Positions 31,826 to 42,136 of a stretch of DNA of 64,000 nt are shown here, piece after piece. This DNA comes from Pachysolen tannophilus NRRL Y-2460. Its lineage: Eukaryota > Ascomycota > Pichiomycetes > Alaninales > Pachysolenaceae. A model generated the notes under the pieces. That model was not told where the DNA came from. It was given only the letters and a program-made list of their open reading frames with translations, and did not search any database. Positions within the stretch are counted from its first letter, which is position 1. Each line of letters begins with the position of its first letter. The position numbers and the translations under genes were made by a program. The stretch covers positions 1,328,724 to 1,392,723 of the forward strand of contig KV454011.1 in assembly GCA_001661245.1 (NCBI GenBank). The letters run 5' to 3'.

Positions 31826-34800
31826 ATGTCACAGGCATCTCAGACTCAGATAAGAAATTTATTTGACTCGACTAAGAATGTTGATCATGATTTAAGGTTT
31901 ATGGCATTGAGTGATTTGTACAAGATTTTAAAAGAAAATGCTGTAGGTTTTAACAATTACAAGCGTAATTCAATTGAGTTATCATCGATCTTGTTGGATT
32001 CATTGGACGATCAGCATTCAGAGATACAAAACCAGGCGGTTAAATGTTTTGGGCCTTTAGTGCCATTGTTGGGGTTGAAAGATATTTTGGACTTAATTAA
32101 TAAGTTGTTATCGATGAAAAATGATGATGAAAGTATAATTACATCTTCTGTATATACAATGGCATTACGTACCATAATTCAAAGCTTATTGGTTTCAAAA
32201 GAAGATGCCAAGCTGATTGCTAGAAATACTTTGCCTCAATTGTTAAATTATGAGTTATTATTGGCAAAAATTGATATAATTGAAATCTTGGGTGATATGA
32301 TTATTTGTCTTGGTGCTTCTTTTGATACTAATCAAATCACTGAATGTTATCAAATTTTGATCATGTCAGCTTTCAATGCAGATAATACTATAAGCAAAGG
32401 TTCAATTTTATCTCTTGGTAGATTGGCTACATATATGGATGAAACCCATTTAAAAGACATTTTAGCTTTAATTGATCAACAATTTGAAAATAGACATAAT
32501 AGTTTTGATAAAAAAAATAATACTTTACAATCTTATGGAACACGTTTATCACTTTTCAATGTTCTTGTTAAAAATGAACCTATAAAATTATTGGTCTCGC
32601 CATTTTTAGAACATATTTTGGAAATTGTTTTCTCTAATTTATTTTTAAATCAAAAGGAAATAGATGAAGATTTTGATAAGCAATTAAGAATTGATCAAGT
32701 AAGAGATGAAGCTTTAACTTGTCTTGAAATTATTGTTTCTAACATAAGGTCTGAAGATTTATCCAGTTATATCACTAGAATTTCAAATATTGCAAATATT
32801 TTTTTAAATTATGATCCGTATAATAATAACAGCGATGATGATGTTGACATAGATGATGAAAATGAATTAGATGAATATGGAGGAGATAGTTCAGAAGATT
32901 ATGCGCTTTCAGATAATGAAGAATTTGAGTACGAGAGAGATGAAGAAGAAAATGATATTGATTTGTCTTGGAAGTTAAGAAAAAATGCCTCTAAATTAAT
33001 TGGATTAATAGTGGAACAACATTCTTTAACTTTAAAACTAATTTATCAATCAAATTTTGAAAATTTGATTAAAAGAATAAATGATAGTTCCATAAGTGTT
33101 TCTTCGGAAATTATCTTAACATTGACAAAGATTATATCGGCAACTTCCAAAAATGGTTCATATTACAGCTTGAAAGTTTATAGTTCAATCAGTACTGACT
33201 TCGAAAAATTAGCCAATTCTGATGATGTCGTTATGGAAGATCAAGAAGAAGTTGATCCGTTAGATTCATTAACAAAGTTTGTTCCACTGATTTGCAAAAT
33301 TTTTTTGGATCAAATGCTTTCTTCTAAAAATATCAATAGATTTAATATTTTTTTCAATTTGTTAATTCAATTAACAAACGCTGTTGGGATTCCAAAGGAT
33401 ATTTTACCAATTTTTTTACAAAAATTAAACAGTTTGAATTTGAAAATAACACTTGATTTATTAAGATTTTACTTAAATTTATTACGTACAAATCCGTTGG
33501 AAAATTTTGGAGAACAATTAAACGTTGTAACTAATTTGATTGCAGCAGCAATTTCTAATGATTCGAGTTATGATTTATCATTAGAGGGTATATCAACTTC
33601 AATTGAATTATTCAAGTCGTTAGATAACAAACCAATAAATATAGCTTTGCTGAATTTAGATGATATCATTATTGAAAAGGCATTATCTAAAAATAATTCT
33701 TGTGAATTGAGAACAAAATCGTTAATTTCATTAAATGAATTTATCTTGAATTATTCTGAAAACTTGAGTGGAACTCAAATTTCAAAAATTTTGAATACAT
33801 TTCAACAATGTTTAAACTATGAATCAATAGTAGAAAGTTCTATTAACTGTATCGGAGGAGTTTGCCATTTGAAAACAATTCAGTTTGAATCTTCATTTGT
33901 AAACTCCATTTTAAGTAAATTATGTGAGTTTTTGAATTTGAATGAATTGAGATATTCTTCTCTAAGAACTCTTTTGATTATATCTGAAAATGAAAAAATT
34001 AATGTTGACGATGATTGCATAAATCAAATAATATTGGGCATTATAAAAGTAATTTCAGAACATCAATTGGATAAAAAATATCTTTCAATTTCATTATATA
34101 TCTTGGGAAATTATTTATCTTCTGTGAAGTCACTTAGTTGTGAGGATGATTTGATCTCATTTTTGACACAGAAATTAATATATTTGAATTGGAATAACCA
34201 GAGTAATGTTGAAGAAGACTCTTTATTGTATTTTTCATCCAAAGTAGCATCAGAGTTGTCAAATGGTCAAGAACTCTTTCAGAAAATCATGTTGATTGAA
34301 GATGAAGTTCATAATACCCGCGAAGATACCACTTTAATTATTCCAAAAATATTAGCAGTAATTGCTACGACGTTAGATATGGATGAAGAAATTCTGAAAT
34401 TTGAACATTTGCTAACTACGACTTCCTCTAAATCTCTTTTTTGTTTATCATTTTTGGGGGAAGCTAGTAAATTTAGGAGACTATCTGTGGGTTTAAACCC
34501 GTTTTTAGAAAAAATAGAAAATGAGAATGAAGAAATGCCTATTAAAATTGCTTCCGCAGTTGCAGTAGGTAATACTATATCATTTGATGTTGATAATTAC
34601 TTACCAATTATATTAAACAAAATGGTTGATTCACAAACCAATAGCAAAATTTTGGATTTATTATTAATTTCTTTGAAACAACTATTGGAAATTAAAATTG
34701 ATCATAATAACAATGAGATAAAACCTGTTAATGGAAATATTTCAGAGTCGAATTATAATGCTATTTGGGAAGTGATATTTAAATATATTAGTGGTCAACT

Positions 34801-35728
34801 TGAAATCACTGAACTGTCTAAAAATAGATTAACCTTAAGCAATCTCGCTGAATTGAATTTATCAGCAGAAATTTTAACTTTAATTTCAATTTTAAAGATT
34901 GATAGAATTCAATTATTAGTTTCTAATATCGATAAGTACGAATCTTTGAGGGTCAAGTATACAATTATTTCAACTATAAAGTATTTCTTGAATTATAATT
35001 CAACGAATGTCGATCATCATGAGCATCAAAATTCGGTTTTACTTGACACTTATCTTTCAAGATTATTAGAAAAATCTTCTTTATTAGTATTCAATGATAA
35101 TTTATCAATTAAACAGGTTGCTGTTCAGTCATTAATAACTTTTTTGCATAATAAACCATTTATTGCGATACCCTTATTACTTAATCTTTTATCAAAAATT
35201 ATGGAAAAAGAATTGACAATGAGAAAAGAATATATAGACACTATTCAAATTGGTCCTTTTAAACATAAAATTGATAATGGTCTCGAGTTAAGAAAATCCA
35301 TTTATGAAATGATATACACTTTAATAATTGCTATTGAAAATAATAAAAATTTGGCTACTGTCATTAGCATTCAAAGAAAACTAAATTATGAGGACATTTT
35401 ATTGGTATCAATAGACAAAGGTTTAAAAGACGATAATGATGTAATTTCATTATCTTGCATCATCATTGGTAAAATTTTAACATTAAATCCTCATTTATTA
35501 TTGTCCAGTAAAGGAAGCATTTTAAACAAGTTAATTGAGAGATCGAATAAAATTATCAATAAAAAATTAAAGGAGAACGATACAAAACAAATAATTGAAA
35601 TGCATGAAGAAAGCGTTAAAGCTGTGAAATCCTTAATTCCTATTATTAATAACATTATCCTGGAAAGTAATATGACTAGTGTTGAATTAGGGGAATGGAA
35701 AATGTTTTCTACTCTGAATAGTAATTAG
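31826..35728 (+). CDS. CAND1/TIP120 cullin-exchange factor
   Basis: A 1300-aa HEAT-repeat protein. It starts QIRNLFDSTKNVDHDLRFMALSDLYKIL, typical of CAND1, and includes LLDSLDDQHSEIQNQAVKCFGPLVP. An acidic insert lies at about residues 333-378. The C-terminal TIP120 domain includes the hallmark GPFKHKIDNGLELRKSIYEM near 1142. CAND1 wraps un-neddylated cullin-Rbx1 and swaps substrate receptors such as F-box proteins; an F-box gene lies 6 kb away. The protein is nearly full length compared with human CAND1 (1230 aa), unlike the short, diverged Lag2 of S. cerevisiae (660 aa). The ATG at 31826 starts the conserved region. Confidence 0.88.
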   Translation: MSQASQTQIRNLFDSTKNVDHDLRFMALSDLYKILKENAVGFNNYKRNSIELSSILLDSLDDQHSEIQNQAVKCFGPLVPLLGLKDILDLINKLLSMKNDDESIITSSVYTMALRTIIQSLLVSKEDAKLIARNTLPQLLNYELLLAKIDIIEILGDMIICLGASFDTNQITECYQILIMSAFNADNTISKGSILSLGRLATYMDETHLKDILALIDQQFENRHNSFDKKNNTLQSYGTRLSLFNVLVKNEPIKLLVSPFLEHILEIVFSNLFLNQKEIDEDFDKQLRIDQVRDEALTCLEIIVSNIRSEDLSSYITRISNIANIFLNYDPYNNNSDDDVDIDDENELDEYGGDSSEDYALSDNEEFEYERDEEENDIDLSWKLRKNASKLIGLIVEQHSLTLKLIYQSNFENLIKRINDSSISVSSEIILTLTKIISATSKNGSYYSLKVYSSISTDFEKLANSDDVVMEDQEEVDPLDSLTKFVPLICKIFLDQMLSSKNINRFNIFFNLLIQLTNAVGIPKDILPIFLQKLNSLNLKITLDLLRFYLNLLRTNPLENFGEQLNVVTNLIAAAISNDSSYDLSLEGISTSIELFKSLDNKPINIALLNLDDIIIEKALSKNNSCELRTKSLISLNEFILNYSENLSGTQISKILNTFQQCLNYESIVESSINCIGGVCHLKTIQFESSFVNSILSKLCEFLNLNELRYSSLRTLLIISENEKINVDDDCINQIILGIIKVISEHQLDKKYLSISLYILGNYLSSVKSLSCEDDLISFLTQKLIYLNWNNQSNVEEDSLLYFSSKVASELSNGQELFQKIMLIEDEVHNTREDTTLIIPKILAVIATTLDMDEEILKFEHLLTTTSSKSLFCLSFLGEASKFRRLSVGLNPFLEKIENENEEMPIKIASAVAVGNTISFDVDNYLPIILNKMVDSQTNSKILDLLLISLKQLLEIKIDHNNNEIKPVNGNISESNYNAIWEVIFKYISGQLEITELSKNRLTLSNLAELNLSAEILTLISILKIDRIQLLVSNIDKYESLRVKYTIISTIKYFLNYNSTNVDHHEHQNSVLLDTYLSRLLEKSSLLVFNDNLSIKQVAVQSLITFLHNKPFIAIPLLLNLLSKIMEKELTMRKEYIDTIQIGPFKHKIDNGLELRKSIYEMIYTLIIAIENNKNLATVISIQRKLNYEDILLVSIDKGLKDDNDVISLSCIIIGKILTLNPHLLLSSKGSILNKLIERSNKIINKKLKENDTKQIIEMHEESVKAVKSLIPIINNIILESNMTSVELGEWKMFSTLNSN

Positions 35729-35775
35729 ATTTTGTTTTATATTTGTTTCCTTATATACAAATTTTTCCTATATTT

Positions 35776-36696
35776 TTAAGGAATAATTGACTCAGATATT
35801 CTGAGATCTTTAACTACTGGTTCTTCTGTATTTTCTTTAACAATTTGATCGTAAAAAATTTTCAACGAATATAAGATTATCCAATTAGATCTAAATCTCG
35901 GCTTAAAGATAGGAACACCTACTCTTGACCTTGGAGAAGTCTCAATGTCAATATTAATGGTCTCATCATTATTATTATCATTATCATTATTATTATCATT
36001 ATTAGGTCTTAAAGTAGATTGCACATGTGTATTACGAATTTGAGAATCAACAGTATTTCTAGTATCAATATCCAGATACCGCTGTTGCTGTTGCTGTTGC
36101 TGTTGTGATTGTGATTGCAACACTGATTCTGAAACTTCACTGCTTCCACTTGAATCTAATTCCAAATTGACATTTATTGTTGCTAAATTTGGATTCAATA
36201 GTCTATAACTACTTGGACCATTTCTCCTTCCATTACTTCTATTTATCAATGCTCTTCCTTCTTCCGCCAAATCTTGATTGTTAATTGGCAACTCTTGTCT
36301 GCTCATGTTACTATGATTTCTAAAAACTTCAAACACTGGCACCATGAATAAATTTGAAAACTTGGTACAAACAATTTTGCAAAGATGATGCAATAGAGAC
36401 AATGGGAATTTTGATAAGTGATCTAGTTTAAATCGATTATATAAAAACTGTGAAATATCTTTAATTTTCTTGGAAAAATTTTGAAATATAATTAAATGAG
36501 TTCGATTAATTGAAACGTTTAAGCCCAAGATTAGGGCAACATCTTTAGAAGAAATTTTTTTTGTGAATTCTCTGGATAATATCAACCTGAATAACTTGTA
36601 TCTTTTTTCTCTATGAACAGCATTTAAATTATTATCGTTTAAGTTTTTCCTATTCATGGAATGACGATCATTTTGAGATATTGAAAGAATTGGCAT
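35776..36696 (-). CDS. Hypothetical 306-aa protein
   Basis: Not recognised. The N-terminal half (about 25-130) is basic and hydrophobic with helical segments (YKLFRLILSREFTKKISSKD, ALILGLNVSINRTHLII, SLLHHLCKIV). The middle is disordered with a Q run (about residue 195) and N/D-rich sequence. The C-terminus (PRFRSNWIILYSLKIFYDQI) looks structured and could be a membrane-proximal helix. It is convergent with CAND1 (47 bp gap) and is followed upstream by a short ORF on the same strand. The length and a good ATG make it a likely gene. No function can be given. Confidence 0.5.
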   Translation of the reverse strand: MPILSISQNDRHSMNRKNLNDNNLNAVHREKRYKLFRLILSREFTKKISSKDVALILGLNVSINRTHLIIFQNFSKKIKDISQFLYNRFKLDHLSKFPLSLLHHLCKIVCTKFSNLFMVPVFEVFRNHSNMSRQELPINNQDLAEEGRALINRSNGRRNGPSSYRLLNPNLATINVNLELDSSGSSEVSESVLQSQSQQQQQQQQRYLDIDTRNTVDSQIRNTHVQSTLRPNNDNNNDNDNNNDETINIDIETSPRSRVGVPIFKPRFRSNWIILYSLKIFYDQIVKENTEEPVVKDLRISESIIP

Positions 36697-36758
36697 TGTT
36701 GCTTAAACTTGACAAGAAGATAATCCAATAAAATAAAACTTGAATGCCAATATCATAT

Positions 36759-36941
36759 CTACTTCAATTCTATTTCAACTGTGTTATCGTCGGTTCCTTC
36801 TTTTGTGTAATGGTAAAACTCTGAAAAGTTCACCAACTTGCATAATCTTGAGTAATCATTAGTACCGCCCTTTTTTTTGCCTTTGAATGCGTTTATCTCC
36901 ATGAAACTTTTAAATGATGGTATTAAAGAAGAATTAATCAT
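36759..36941 (-). CDS. Possible small ORF, 60 aa
   Basis: A 60-aa ATG-initiated frame, lysine-rich in the middle (AFKGKKKGG), with YHYTKEGTDD and an acidic end. It lies 62 bp upstream of the 306-aa ORF on the same strand. I looked for an intron joining it to that ORF and saw no good GTATGT-type donor. It could be a real microprotein, a divergent first exon or chance. The adjoining 36942-37212 contains nothing I can identify. Confidence 0.25.
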   Translation of the reverse strand: MINSSLIPSFKSFMEINAFKGKKKGGTNDYSRLCKLVNFSEFYHYTKEGTDDNTVEIELK

Positions 36942-37212
36942 AAATCAAATCCTGAATGAATGAATGATTATAGATTTTTTTTTATTTACAGAAACCACAA
37001 TTGGATGTGAAAGTTAAATTAAAATTCAGTTCAGTTCGATTTGACTAATATAAAAAAAAAAAAGAAAAAACATATATAATTAATAAAAGCAGTTAAAATA
37101 AGAGTTAATTGACCAAAGAATAAAATGAAAAAAAAAAACTAAAAACCAAAATCTTTTTTATGTTTATTTTATTTGGATAGATATGGTTGAAAAGTTTTTC
37201 TATTTTCTTTAT

Positions 37213-38463
37213 CTAGTTCTTGTTTGATAAGTAGACAACACCTGGTAACTCCTTACCTTCCAATAACTCTAATGAAGCACCACCACCTGTGGAGACGTGT
37301 GACAACTTATCAGCACCACCGAATTTCTTGGCGACAGTAGCGGTATCACCACCACCGACAATAACAGTAGCACCTGACTCTGCAGCCTTGACTGTGGCAG
37401 CTAACATATCTTTTGTACCTGCAGCGAAACTATCAAATTCGAAAACACCTGGTGGACCGTTCCAAACAATTGTCTTTGATTTGGCAATAGCATCTGCAAA
37501 TAATTTTCTTGATTTTGGACCTGCATCCAAACCCATCCATTTATCTGGGATACCTTCTTCAACTGTTGCACTTGAGATTTTAGCATCTTTATCGAATTTA
37601 TCAGCAGTGACAAAATCAATTGGAAGAATAACTTCAACGTTATTTTTCTTTGCCTTTGCAATTAAATCTGGAACAATTTTAGCACCAGCTTCATCAAATA
37701 AAGAATCACCGATTGAAGTACCTTTAATAACCTTATTGAAAGTGAAAGCCATACCACCACCAATGATAATAACATCAACTTTATCCAATAAATTATCAAT
37801 CAATTGAATTTTATCAGAAACTTTAGCACCACCCAAGATAGCTAAAAATGGTCTAACTGGATTCTCTAAAGCTTTTGCAAAATATTCCAATTCTTTTGCC
37901 ATTAAGAAACCAGCAGCTCTTTGAGGTAAATCAAAACCAACCATAGAAGAATGAGCTCTATGAGCAGTTCCAAAAGCATCATTGATATAAACATCTGCCA
38001 ATGAAGTCAATTGTTGTCTAAATTTCTTAACAGCTTCACTTGAGGCCTTAATCTTTTGACCATCCTTCTTTTGTGATCCTTCTTCTTCAATATGGAAACG
38101 TAAATTTTCTAATAAGAAAATTTGACCATTATTCCCCTTGGCAACAGCTGCTTCTACCTCTGGACCAACACAATCATTAAGGAAAGTAACAGGTTGACCC
38201 AACAATTTAACCAATTCATCTGCAACAGGTTTCAATGAAAATTTGGCATTAACCTCACCATTTGGACGACCTAAATGAGAAGCTAATACAACAGTCTTTG
38301 GATTCTTCTCCAAAACATATTTGATAGTTGGTAAAGCAGCAACAATTCTTTGGTTATTTGTAATCGTAGTACCATCCAAAGGAACGTTGAAATCAACTCT
38401 AATGAAAACCCTTTTTCCAGTAACGTTGAGATCTTTTACTGAAAGTTTATTTGAAAGCGACAT
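37213..38463 (-). CDS. PGK1: PGK1, phosphoglycerate kinase
   Basis: A 416-aa glycolytic enzyme transferring phosphate from 1,3-bisphosphoglycerate to ADP in the cytosol. It carries the PGK signature [15 protein letters not shown] near residues 17-31, the substrate-binding ASHLGRPNG and [13 protein letters not shown], the hinge, KVSDKIQLI and [10 protein letters not shown], and the nucleotide-binding [19 protein letters not shown] near the end. Length equals the S. cerevisiae enzyme. Codon choice looks strongly biased and lacks CTG, as expected for one of the most highly expressed genes in a yeast cell. Its promoter has an E-box and a CGGGTCCG word. Confidence 0.98.
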   Translation of the reverse strand: MSLSNKLSVKDLNVTGKRVFIRVDFNVPLDGTTITNNQRIVAALPTIKYVLEKNPKTVVLASHLGRPNGEVNAKFSLKPVADELVKLLGQPVTFLNDCVGPEVEAAVAKGNNGQIFLLENLRFHIEEEGSQKKDGQKIKASSEAVKKFRQQLTSLADVYINDAFGTAHRAHSSMVGFDLPQRAAGFLMAKELEYFAKALENPVRPFLAILGGAKVSDKIQLIDNLLDKVDVIIIGGGMAFTFNKVIKGTSIGDSLFDEAGAKIVPDLIAKAKKNNVEVILPIDFVTADKFDKDAKISSATVEEGIPDKWMGLDAGPKSRKLFADAIAKSKTIVWNGPPGVFEFDSFAAGTKDMLAATVKAAESGATVIVGGGDTATVAKKFGGADKLSHVSTGGGASLELLEGKELPGVVYLSNKN

Positions 38464-39056
38464 GTTTTAAAATCTTTTTTTTTAAAAAATTAGTTTTAAC
38501 CTTCTTTTCAATTAAACAAATTAAAATAAATTAAAACTTACTCTTTGATCAATTAATAAATCAAATTGAAATTGAAAATTGATAAATTAATTATTGAAAA
38601 CTAAATTAAACTGATTACAATTAATTAAATGGAAATATGGAAAGATGTTCTCCTTAAATAATTTTGCGTGTTGAGATTGATCATCATCATCATCACCTGC
38701 TGCTGAAAAAAAAAAATTCCTAAAAAAAAAACGTTTTCCTTTTGCGTGAGGAAGCCACCATTTGACAACCAACCGAATTTACGGGTCCGGGGGGATCAGC
38801 TGACAGTTTCAAGGCAAGGTGTAGACAGGTAGAGAGAAACAGTTTTAAGGCAGTTGAATATAGAAAGGTGGTGAGTGAGTGAGTGAGTGAGTGAGTAATG
38901 GAAGAAGGTTTATGAAAGGTTTTGTAGGAGACGGGTATTGATTAAGATGTATTGATTTTTTAAAAGAACAAGAGGTATGTCGGAGAACCGTTATCCATCC
39001 ATCTTCATTTATTATTATTCTTTTTTTTCTTTTACTTTTTAACAAAGAAAAAATAA
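38464..39056. promoter_or_regulatory. PGK1 promoter region
   Basis: The upstream region of the minus-strand PGK1, beginning after the minus-strand 822-aa ORF. CGGGTCCG is at 38782-38789 and an E-box CAGCTG at 38797-38802, roughly 320-340 bp before the ATG. Candida glycolytic genes are known to be controlled by the bHLH factor Tye7 and by Gal4, so these are candidate sites only. A GTGA microsatellite lies at 38871-38896. Confidence 0.4.
38871..38896. repeat. (GTGA)n microsatellite
   Basis: Six and a half uninterrupted GTGA units upstream of PGK1. A likely length-variable locus. Confidence 0.85.
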
Positions 39057-41525
39057 TCATATATAATAATTGTTGCTACTTACATCGGAAGATTCTTCAT
39101 TGTTGAAAGGACAAGCCAATTCGGGACTTGGACTCATTGTGTTGTAGTATTTTAAGAGTTGTTCTTCTCGCAGTTGTCCTAAACATGGTTCAAAAACCAT
39201 TCTTCTTCTTTCGTGTTCTTCAAAAAAATTCATAAATGAATTGAAATCAACTTCATCGCATTTCTGTGCTCTAATGTTTTCTTGTTCAGAGTTATCATTG
39301 ATTTTATTTTTCAAAATTGGTCTTTGTTGGAATTGTTGGTGGAATGATTGTTGATTGGAAGATTGCTGATGTTGTTGGTAATTTGACTTTGAAATTTGAT
39401 CATCTTCAGATTCAGCTTCAACTAAATTCATATCAGTTTCTGTTTCCACTTCAGTTCCCACTTCTGTTTCTTTATCTTTATCTTTCTTCTTCTCCTTATC
39501 CTGACTTGATAATGATAATTTACTCAATGATCGTGAAATTCTTCTTCCTATAGAATCTGAAAAAAATGAATTACTACGATGAATTTTTTTATAATCATCA
39601 ACACAAAATGTAATATTGGCACTAAGATTACTTGTTGATTCAATCTTTTCCAATTCATTTTGATTGTTCTTCTTTGCTGGTAAAATGGAAGTACAACTTT
39701 CATTACCATCGTATAATAATAATTCTGCTTTTTCTCCAAATCTAATCTTACATTTATGTTGATTATTATGAACTTGAATATTAGAAAGAGGAGGAGGAGG
39801 AAGAGAAGAAGAAGGAGGAGCCTGATAACTTGGTGAATACCGATTTGGATTTGGATTTGGATTTGGAGATTGAATCTCAATCAAATATTCTAAATCTTCT
39901 TCGTTAATTGTTCCTTGTGAAAATTCAGATACAATATATGAAATATCAATTTCCTTTTTCCTAAAAGCTGGAATATTTATCGAAATGGGGGAAAATGGTT
40001 CTATTAATGAACAACCACTCGCATTCCCACTTCCAGGCTCGTTCCCATTCCCATTCCCACTTGCAATCTTATTCTCATTTCCCATTCCTTTTCCTTTGAA
40101 CGTTTCTTCATCCTTATTTGCAACTGTCTTTGAATTAACATTGTGTATAGCCTTCTTCAAAATATTTAATAAATTAGCATTTCTATATTCACCAACATCC
40201 AATGATCCTAATGAAATATCAACAGATTCAATTGGAGAATAAGTATTGGTTTTGTCTAAAGGCTTGAAACTCTCTGTGTCAAGAAACGGTGATAAATATT
40301 GTCCCTCTTCTTGAGTGGTTTCCAATTTTGGTTCATCATTATATAATTCTTCTTCTTCCTCTTCTTCTTCTTCTTGATCGTTCAAAGAAATCGCAGATGA
40401 GCCAACAGATCCAATAGCTTCCTCAAAAAGTTTCCCAGAATTTTCTGATTTATTCTCAACGTTATCATTACCATTACGAGCATCATCCATGTGGAAACTT
40501 AATCTTCTATTAAAATTAAAAGAATCTTGAGGAAAACTTTTAAACAAAGTCATCTTATCACCTTCATTTCTTAAAGAAGTAAATATATCATCAAGATCGT
40601 CTTCTCTAAAATGATTAAAACAAGATAAACTTCTTCTCTTATTATCAAATGAATTTTCAATCTCTTCATTAATATTTTCAACTTTAGATTCATTTTCTTG
40701 AAATTCTTTATAATCTTTTCCCCTTCCATTCTCTTCTTCAACCGACAATTCAGAATTATTATTAAAGTTGAAATTGAATTTCTCTGCTTTAGCAAGCTCA
40801 GCAGTATCTAAAGCTTCCACCAATTTCCCTGTTTCAAAACTTTTTGGGCTCATATCTTGTTCTCTAATTAAAATTCTATTACATGCATTCGATGCCTTCT
40901 TGAAAACCTTATGCAAAGTCTTGAAGTTATGATTACCATGCTGTTTACCATTACTATACTCTGAGATAAACTCACCGCTAGTAGATGTTGGAAAAGTGGA
41001 AGCATCGTTGCAAAGACTACCTTTAAAACTATTCTCTTTATCAAAAATATTCTCTTGCCAAGAATCACTATCAGTGGAATCACAAAGTGGGAGTGATACA
41101 GGATTATCACGAGAAATGTTTTTCCTTCTCAACGAAAAACCACTAGTCAAACGATTACGACTATTAATATTACTATTATTATTATTATGATCATGGTTAT
41201 GATGAAATGGAATGTCATTGGAATCTGTCTTGGAACGTTTGATAAACTTTCGAAACTTCCTCCTTGAAAAAGTATCATTCTCTACCTCAAATTCACTTGA
41301 TGTAGAAGGTCTAGGCCTTTTTGAACCATTTGATGACTTTAACTTGGAGTTCTTAAAAGTCTTAGAGTCTTTATAGCTCTCTTGCTCATTAGATTCTGTA
41401 ATCAGTTCCGAAGTTGGACTTGTCAAAATATTGCAATGACTGATATGCGTAGAGTCCAAAATATTACCATTGATTAAATCAATTATATTTGAAGCACAAC
41501 CTCCTTCATGTCCTGTTACAGTCAT
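39057..41525 (-). CDS. Hypothetical 822-aa disordered protein with conserved-looking tail
   Basis: Family not recognised. The sequence is mostly low-complexity and charged, rich in S, N, D and E. A basic patch near residue 90 (FSRRKFRKFIKRSK) could be a nuclear localisation signal. An acidic run lies at about 388-400, and an (NP)n run is near residue 560. More ordered islands are KIRFGEKAELLLYDG near 590, a basic RRISRSLSKLSLSSQ patch near 660-675, and the C-terminus FMNFFEEHERRRMVFEPCLG with LLKYYNTMSPSPELACPF. The composition, many S/T-P sites and nuclear-type basic patches suggest a phosphorylated regulatory protein; that is inference only. Confidence 0.6.
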   Translation of the reverse strand: MTVTGHEGGCASNIIDLINGNILDSTHISHCNILTSPTSELITESNEQESYKDSKTFKNSKLKSSNGSKRPRPSTSSEFEVENDTFSRRKFRKFIKRSKTDSNDIPFHHNHDHNNNNSNINSRNRLTSGFSLRRKNISRDNPVSLPLCDSTDSDSWQENIFDKENSFKGSLCNDASTFPTSTSGEFISEYSNGKQHGNHNFKTLHKVFKKASNACNRILIREQDMSPKSFETGKLVEALDTAELAKAEKFNFNFNNNSELSVEEENGRGKDYKEFQENESKVENINEEIENSFDNKRRSLSCFNHFREDDLDDIFTSLRNEGDKMTLFKSFPQDSFNFNRRLSFHMDDARNGNDNVENKSENSGKLFEEAIGSVGSSAISLNDQEEEEEEEEELYNDEPKLETTQEEGQYLSPFLDTESFKPLDKTNTYSPIESVDISLGSLDVGEYRNANLLNILKKAIHNVNSKTVANKDEETFKGKGMGNENKIASGNGNGNEPGSGNASGCSLIEPFSPISINIPAFRKKEIDISYIVSEFSQGTINEEDLEYLIEIQSPNPNPNPNRYSPSYQAPPSSSLPPPPLSNIQVHNNQHKCKIRFGEKAELLLYDGNESCTSILPAKKNNQNELEKIESTSNLSANITFCVDDYKKIHRSNSFFSDSIGRRISRSLSKLSLSSQDKEKKKDKDKETEVGTEVETETDMNLVEAESEDDQISKSNYQQHQQSSNQQSFHQQFQQRPILKNKINDNSEQENIRAQKCDEVDFNSFMNFFEEHERRRMVFEPCLGQLREEQLLKYYNTMSPSPELACPFNNEESSDVSSNNYYI

Positions 41526-42136
41526 ACTTTGAATTGCTATTTTGAAGCAAAAAATTTATAGCGATTTGCAAAGAAATAATAATAAAAATAAAAAAAAAAA
41601 GTTAAAAACTACTTATTAATAATTGGTGAAAGAAAAGTTTTTTAAAATAAATAGAAAAATAATACTAGCAACAATAATGAAAAGATAGATATGGCAAATA
41701 ATAAAAAAAAAATATAGCTAGATCTAGTATACCTTGATTAATATATATATATAATCATTGCACAATTTTGACTTAACTACTTTAAAAATAAAAGTGTCTT
41801 TATTCTTTTTTTTCTTCTTCCAAAAAATTGGCGTACAATAAAATAAGTTTAGTACCCCAACTAAAACTTTCGTCTTTTCTCCTCTTTCCACTGTTGGTTT
41901 CCATGGACTTTTCAGACTCAAACAGAAAAGCTTTGCTCTGCTTAAACCATGTTTCAGTGCAAGAGAAAGTCATGAAAACTAATGATTTTGTGTAAGTTGC
42001 AAAAACAAAAACAATTCATCAAAACGCAGCCGCACCTAAAGAGGCGGAAATACGCACATTAGTGCATAAACACACATATGAACATACAAAGACATAATAA
42101 TCTTTTTGGGTTTATTTTTTTATCTTCTGTTCCATT
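41526..42136. other. Intergenic between F-box gene and 822-aa gene
   Basis: Upstream region of the 822-aa gene, AT-rich, with TA runs near 41743-41755. About 42030-42080 is more mixed, with GCATTAGTGCATAAACACACA-like alternating words. No supported gene. Confidence 0.4.

Noticed and set aside
36697-36941. Joining the 60-aa and 306-aa frames by an intron
   Set aside because: No acceptable GTATGT-like donor before the stop of the 60-aa frame.
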